A DNA stretch of 44,023 bases from an uncultured Clostridium sp. (GTDB lineage Bacteria > Bacillota > Clostridia > TANB77 > CAG-508). Where the stretch lies: NCBI GenBank assembly GCA_902492105.1, contig CABUKD010000014.1:1-44023 (forward strand), read 5' to 3'. The stretch's first letter is position 1. The number at the start of each line of letters is the position of its first letter. This document shows, piece by piece, positions 43,176-44,023 of this stretch. The position numbers and the translations under genes were made by a program. Below the pieces are notes generated by a model. The model was not told where the DNA came from and searched no databases. It was given only the letters and a program-made list of their open reading frames with translations.

Positions 43176-43849
43176 TTAATATCAGCACCTCCAAACAAGC
43201 AAAATGCACTAATATAGATAGTAGGTAAATTTTCTTTGTTTTGTGCTAGTACTTTGTTGTTTACTCCTCCAAAAATAGAAGTACTTTTTACTTTTACATT
43301 CACATTATTTGGTACTAGAATAGTAGTTCCTGCAAAAATGCTACTTGTATAAATTACTGGATCTTCTTTAATAATTGATTTTTGTAAGTCTAATACTACG
43401 CTTCCAAATACTGCATCTAAATTTGCACCTTTAAATTCTTCATTGGTTTTGTCTACTTTTTGTTCTGAAAAAGTAACTGCATAACTTTCTAATCCATTTT
43501 TATCCACATTTTTTATTTTCTTTTGAACTGTACTCGAAAAAATGGCATTGAAAACAATTCCTAATCCAATAGCGATAAGTACAACTGGAATAACTAATTT
43601 AAAGAGTAATTCCAAAGAGATAATTCCTTGTGCTGCTAATAATAGGAAAACTCCTATACATAAACCTATAAAAGAAGCTAATTTTCCTTTGTTTTGGAAT
43701 AGTCCAATAAAACATGGGATGATAATAAATAGAGTCCACCAGCCTGCAAAGAAAAGGTTAATGTCAGTAATACCTAATGCATTAAGTCCTAATATTAGCC
43801 CCAATACTACTAAAACTAATCCCCATAATACTGTTGAAATTTTATTCAT
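43172..43849 (-). CDS. LiaF-like envelope-stress membrane protein (DUF5668 plus cell-wall-active antibiotic response domain)
   Basis: 225 residues: about four membrane segments in the first 110 residues (VLGLILGLNALGI, LFIIIPCFIGLF), then a soluble beta-rich C-terminal half (DAVFGSVVLDLQ, IFAGTTILVPNN, IFGGVNN). This is the architecture of LiaF/YvqF, which restrains a LiaRS-type two-component system that senses cell-wall antibiotics. The regulator and kinase are not in the window. The start has an AAAGGA upstream, and a clear promoter is 80-110 bases upstream. Confidence 0.8.
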   Translation of the reverse strand: MNKISTVLWGLVLVVLGLILGLNALGITDINLFFAGWWTLFIIIPCFIGLFQNKGKLASFIGLCIGVFLLLAAQGIISLELLFKLVIPVVLIAIGLGIVFNAIFSSTVQKKIKNVDKNGLESYAVTFSEQKVDKTNEEFKGANLDAVFGSVVLDLQKSIIKEDPVIYTSSIFAGTTILVPNNVNVKVKSTSIFGGVNNKVLAQNKENLPTIYISAFCLFGGADIK

Positions 43850-43926
43850 CTTTCTTTCTTCCTTTCTCGCATTTTATTGTTTTATTTTATAACGCTTGGT
43901 AAATAAAATGCTAATCTTATGGCAGT

Positions 43927-43955
43927 ATTATATCTATTTTATAATAAAAAAGCAA
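43927..43955 (-). promoter_or_regulatory. Promoter of the LiaF-like/adhesin operon
   Basis: TTGCTT (43955-43950) and TATAAT (43932-43927) on the minus strand, spaced by 17 bases. Nothing recognisable lies between 43956 and the window end. Confidence 0.7.
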
Positions 43956-44023
43956 GTTTTTGTTTTTTGAATTTTTTCGTTTGTACCGTTTTTTTAACTT
44001 TTGCTATAGAAAAGCGTGTCATT

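Overview
The window is about 30% GC or lower, with AGA-dominated arginine codons, strong AGGAGG-type ribosome binding sites and almost all genes on the minus strand. A stage II sporulation protein (spoIIP), a wall teichoic acid locus, tagO, relA, a LiaF-like cell-envelope gene and pilin-like proteins with a GITLIALVVTI N-terminus point to a low-GC, probably spore-forming Clostridia-type Firmicute, most likely a gut lineage. The species cannot be named from the sequence.

Layout. 1-5100 (minus): queH, a membrane glycosyltransferase, ruvB, tagO (lipid-linked teichoic acid initiation) and rpiA. 5210-6604 (plus): tyrS with its own promoter and terminator. 6600-18000 (minus): yfhO, then a wall teichoic acid operon transcribed tagG-tagH-tarI-tarJ and three CDP-glycerol/ribitol polyol-phosphate transferases, one fused to a GT2 domain. 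18000-22900: an rRNA m5C methyltransferase, an HD protein, a small conserved protein, an AbiEi/AbiEii toxin-antitoxin pair under a perfect palindromic promoter, and an RlmD-type RNA methyltransferase. 23100-26900: a lone plus-strand isochorismatase-family gene, then a small mobilizable element (MobV relaxase, oriT-like hairpin, small membrane proteins of different base composition) next to a tRNA-Leu(UAG). 27000-41300: pgi with a long charged tail; two pilin-anchored proteins whose C-terminal sulfatase-modifying/C-type-lectin-like ends look like diversity-generating retroelement variable regions, each behind a matching structured leader with a (GA)n short ORF; spoIIP; a rod-shaped putative ncRNA; and hisS, a metallo-beta-lactamase-fold gene, relA and recJ. 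41300-44023: an M19 dipeptidase and a LiaF-like/adhesin operon.

Most striking observation. Four genes (tagO twice, tagH, rlmD, the dipeptidase) are interrupted by five +1 frameshifts, and at every one the zero-frame codon is CGG. Skipping the C restores the conserved protein with a glycine (GGA or GGG). Reading every other chromosomal-type gene by eye I found no in-frame CGG, although CGG occurs out of frame about 50-60 times on the coding strands. The only ordinary in-frame CGG is in a foreign-looking gene of the mobile element. This suggests that CGG is not an ordinary arginine codon here and is bypassed by +1 frameshifting, or read with its following base as a quadruplet glycine codon. It may be a recoding system distributed over the genome. 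Separate -1-type breaks in yfhO (T7) and a small gene (A7) lie in homopolymers and are ambiguous.
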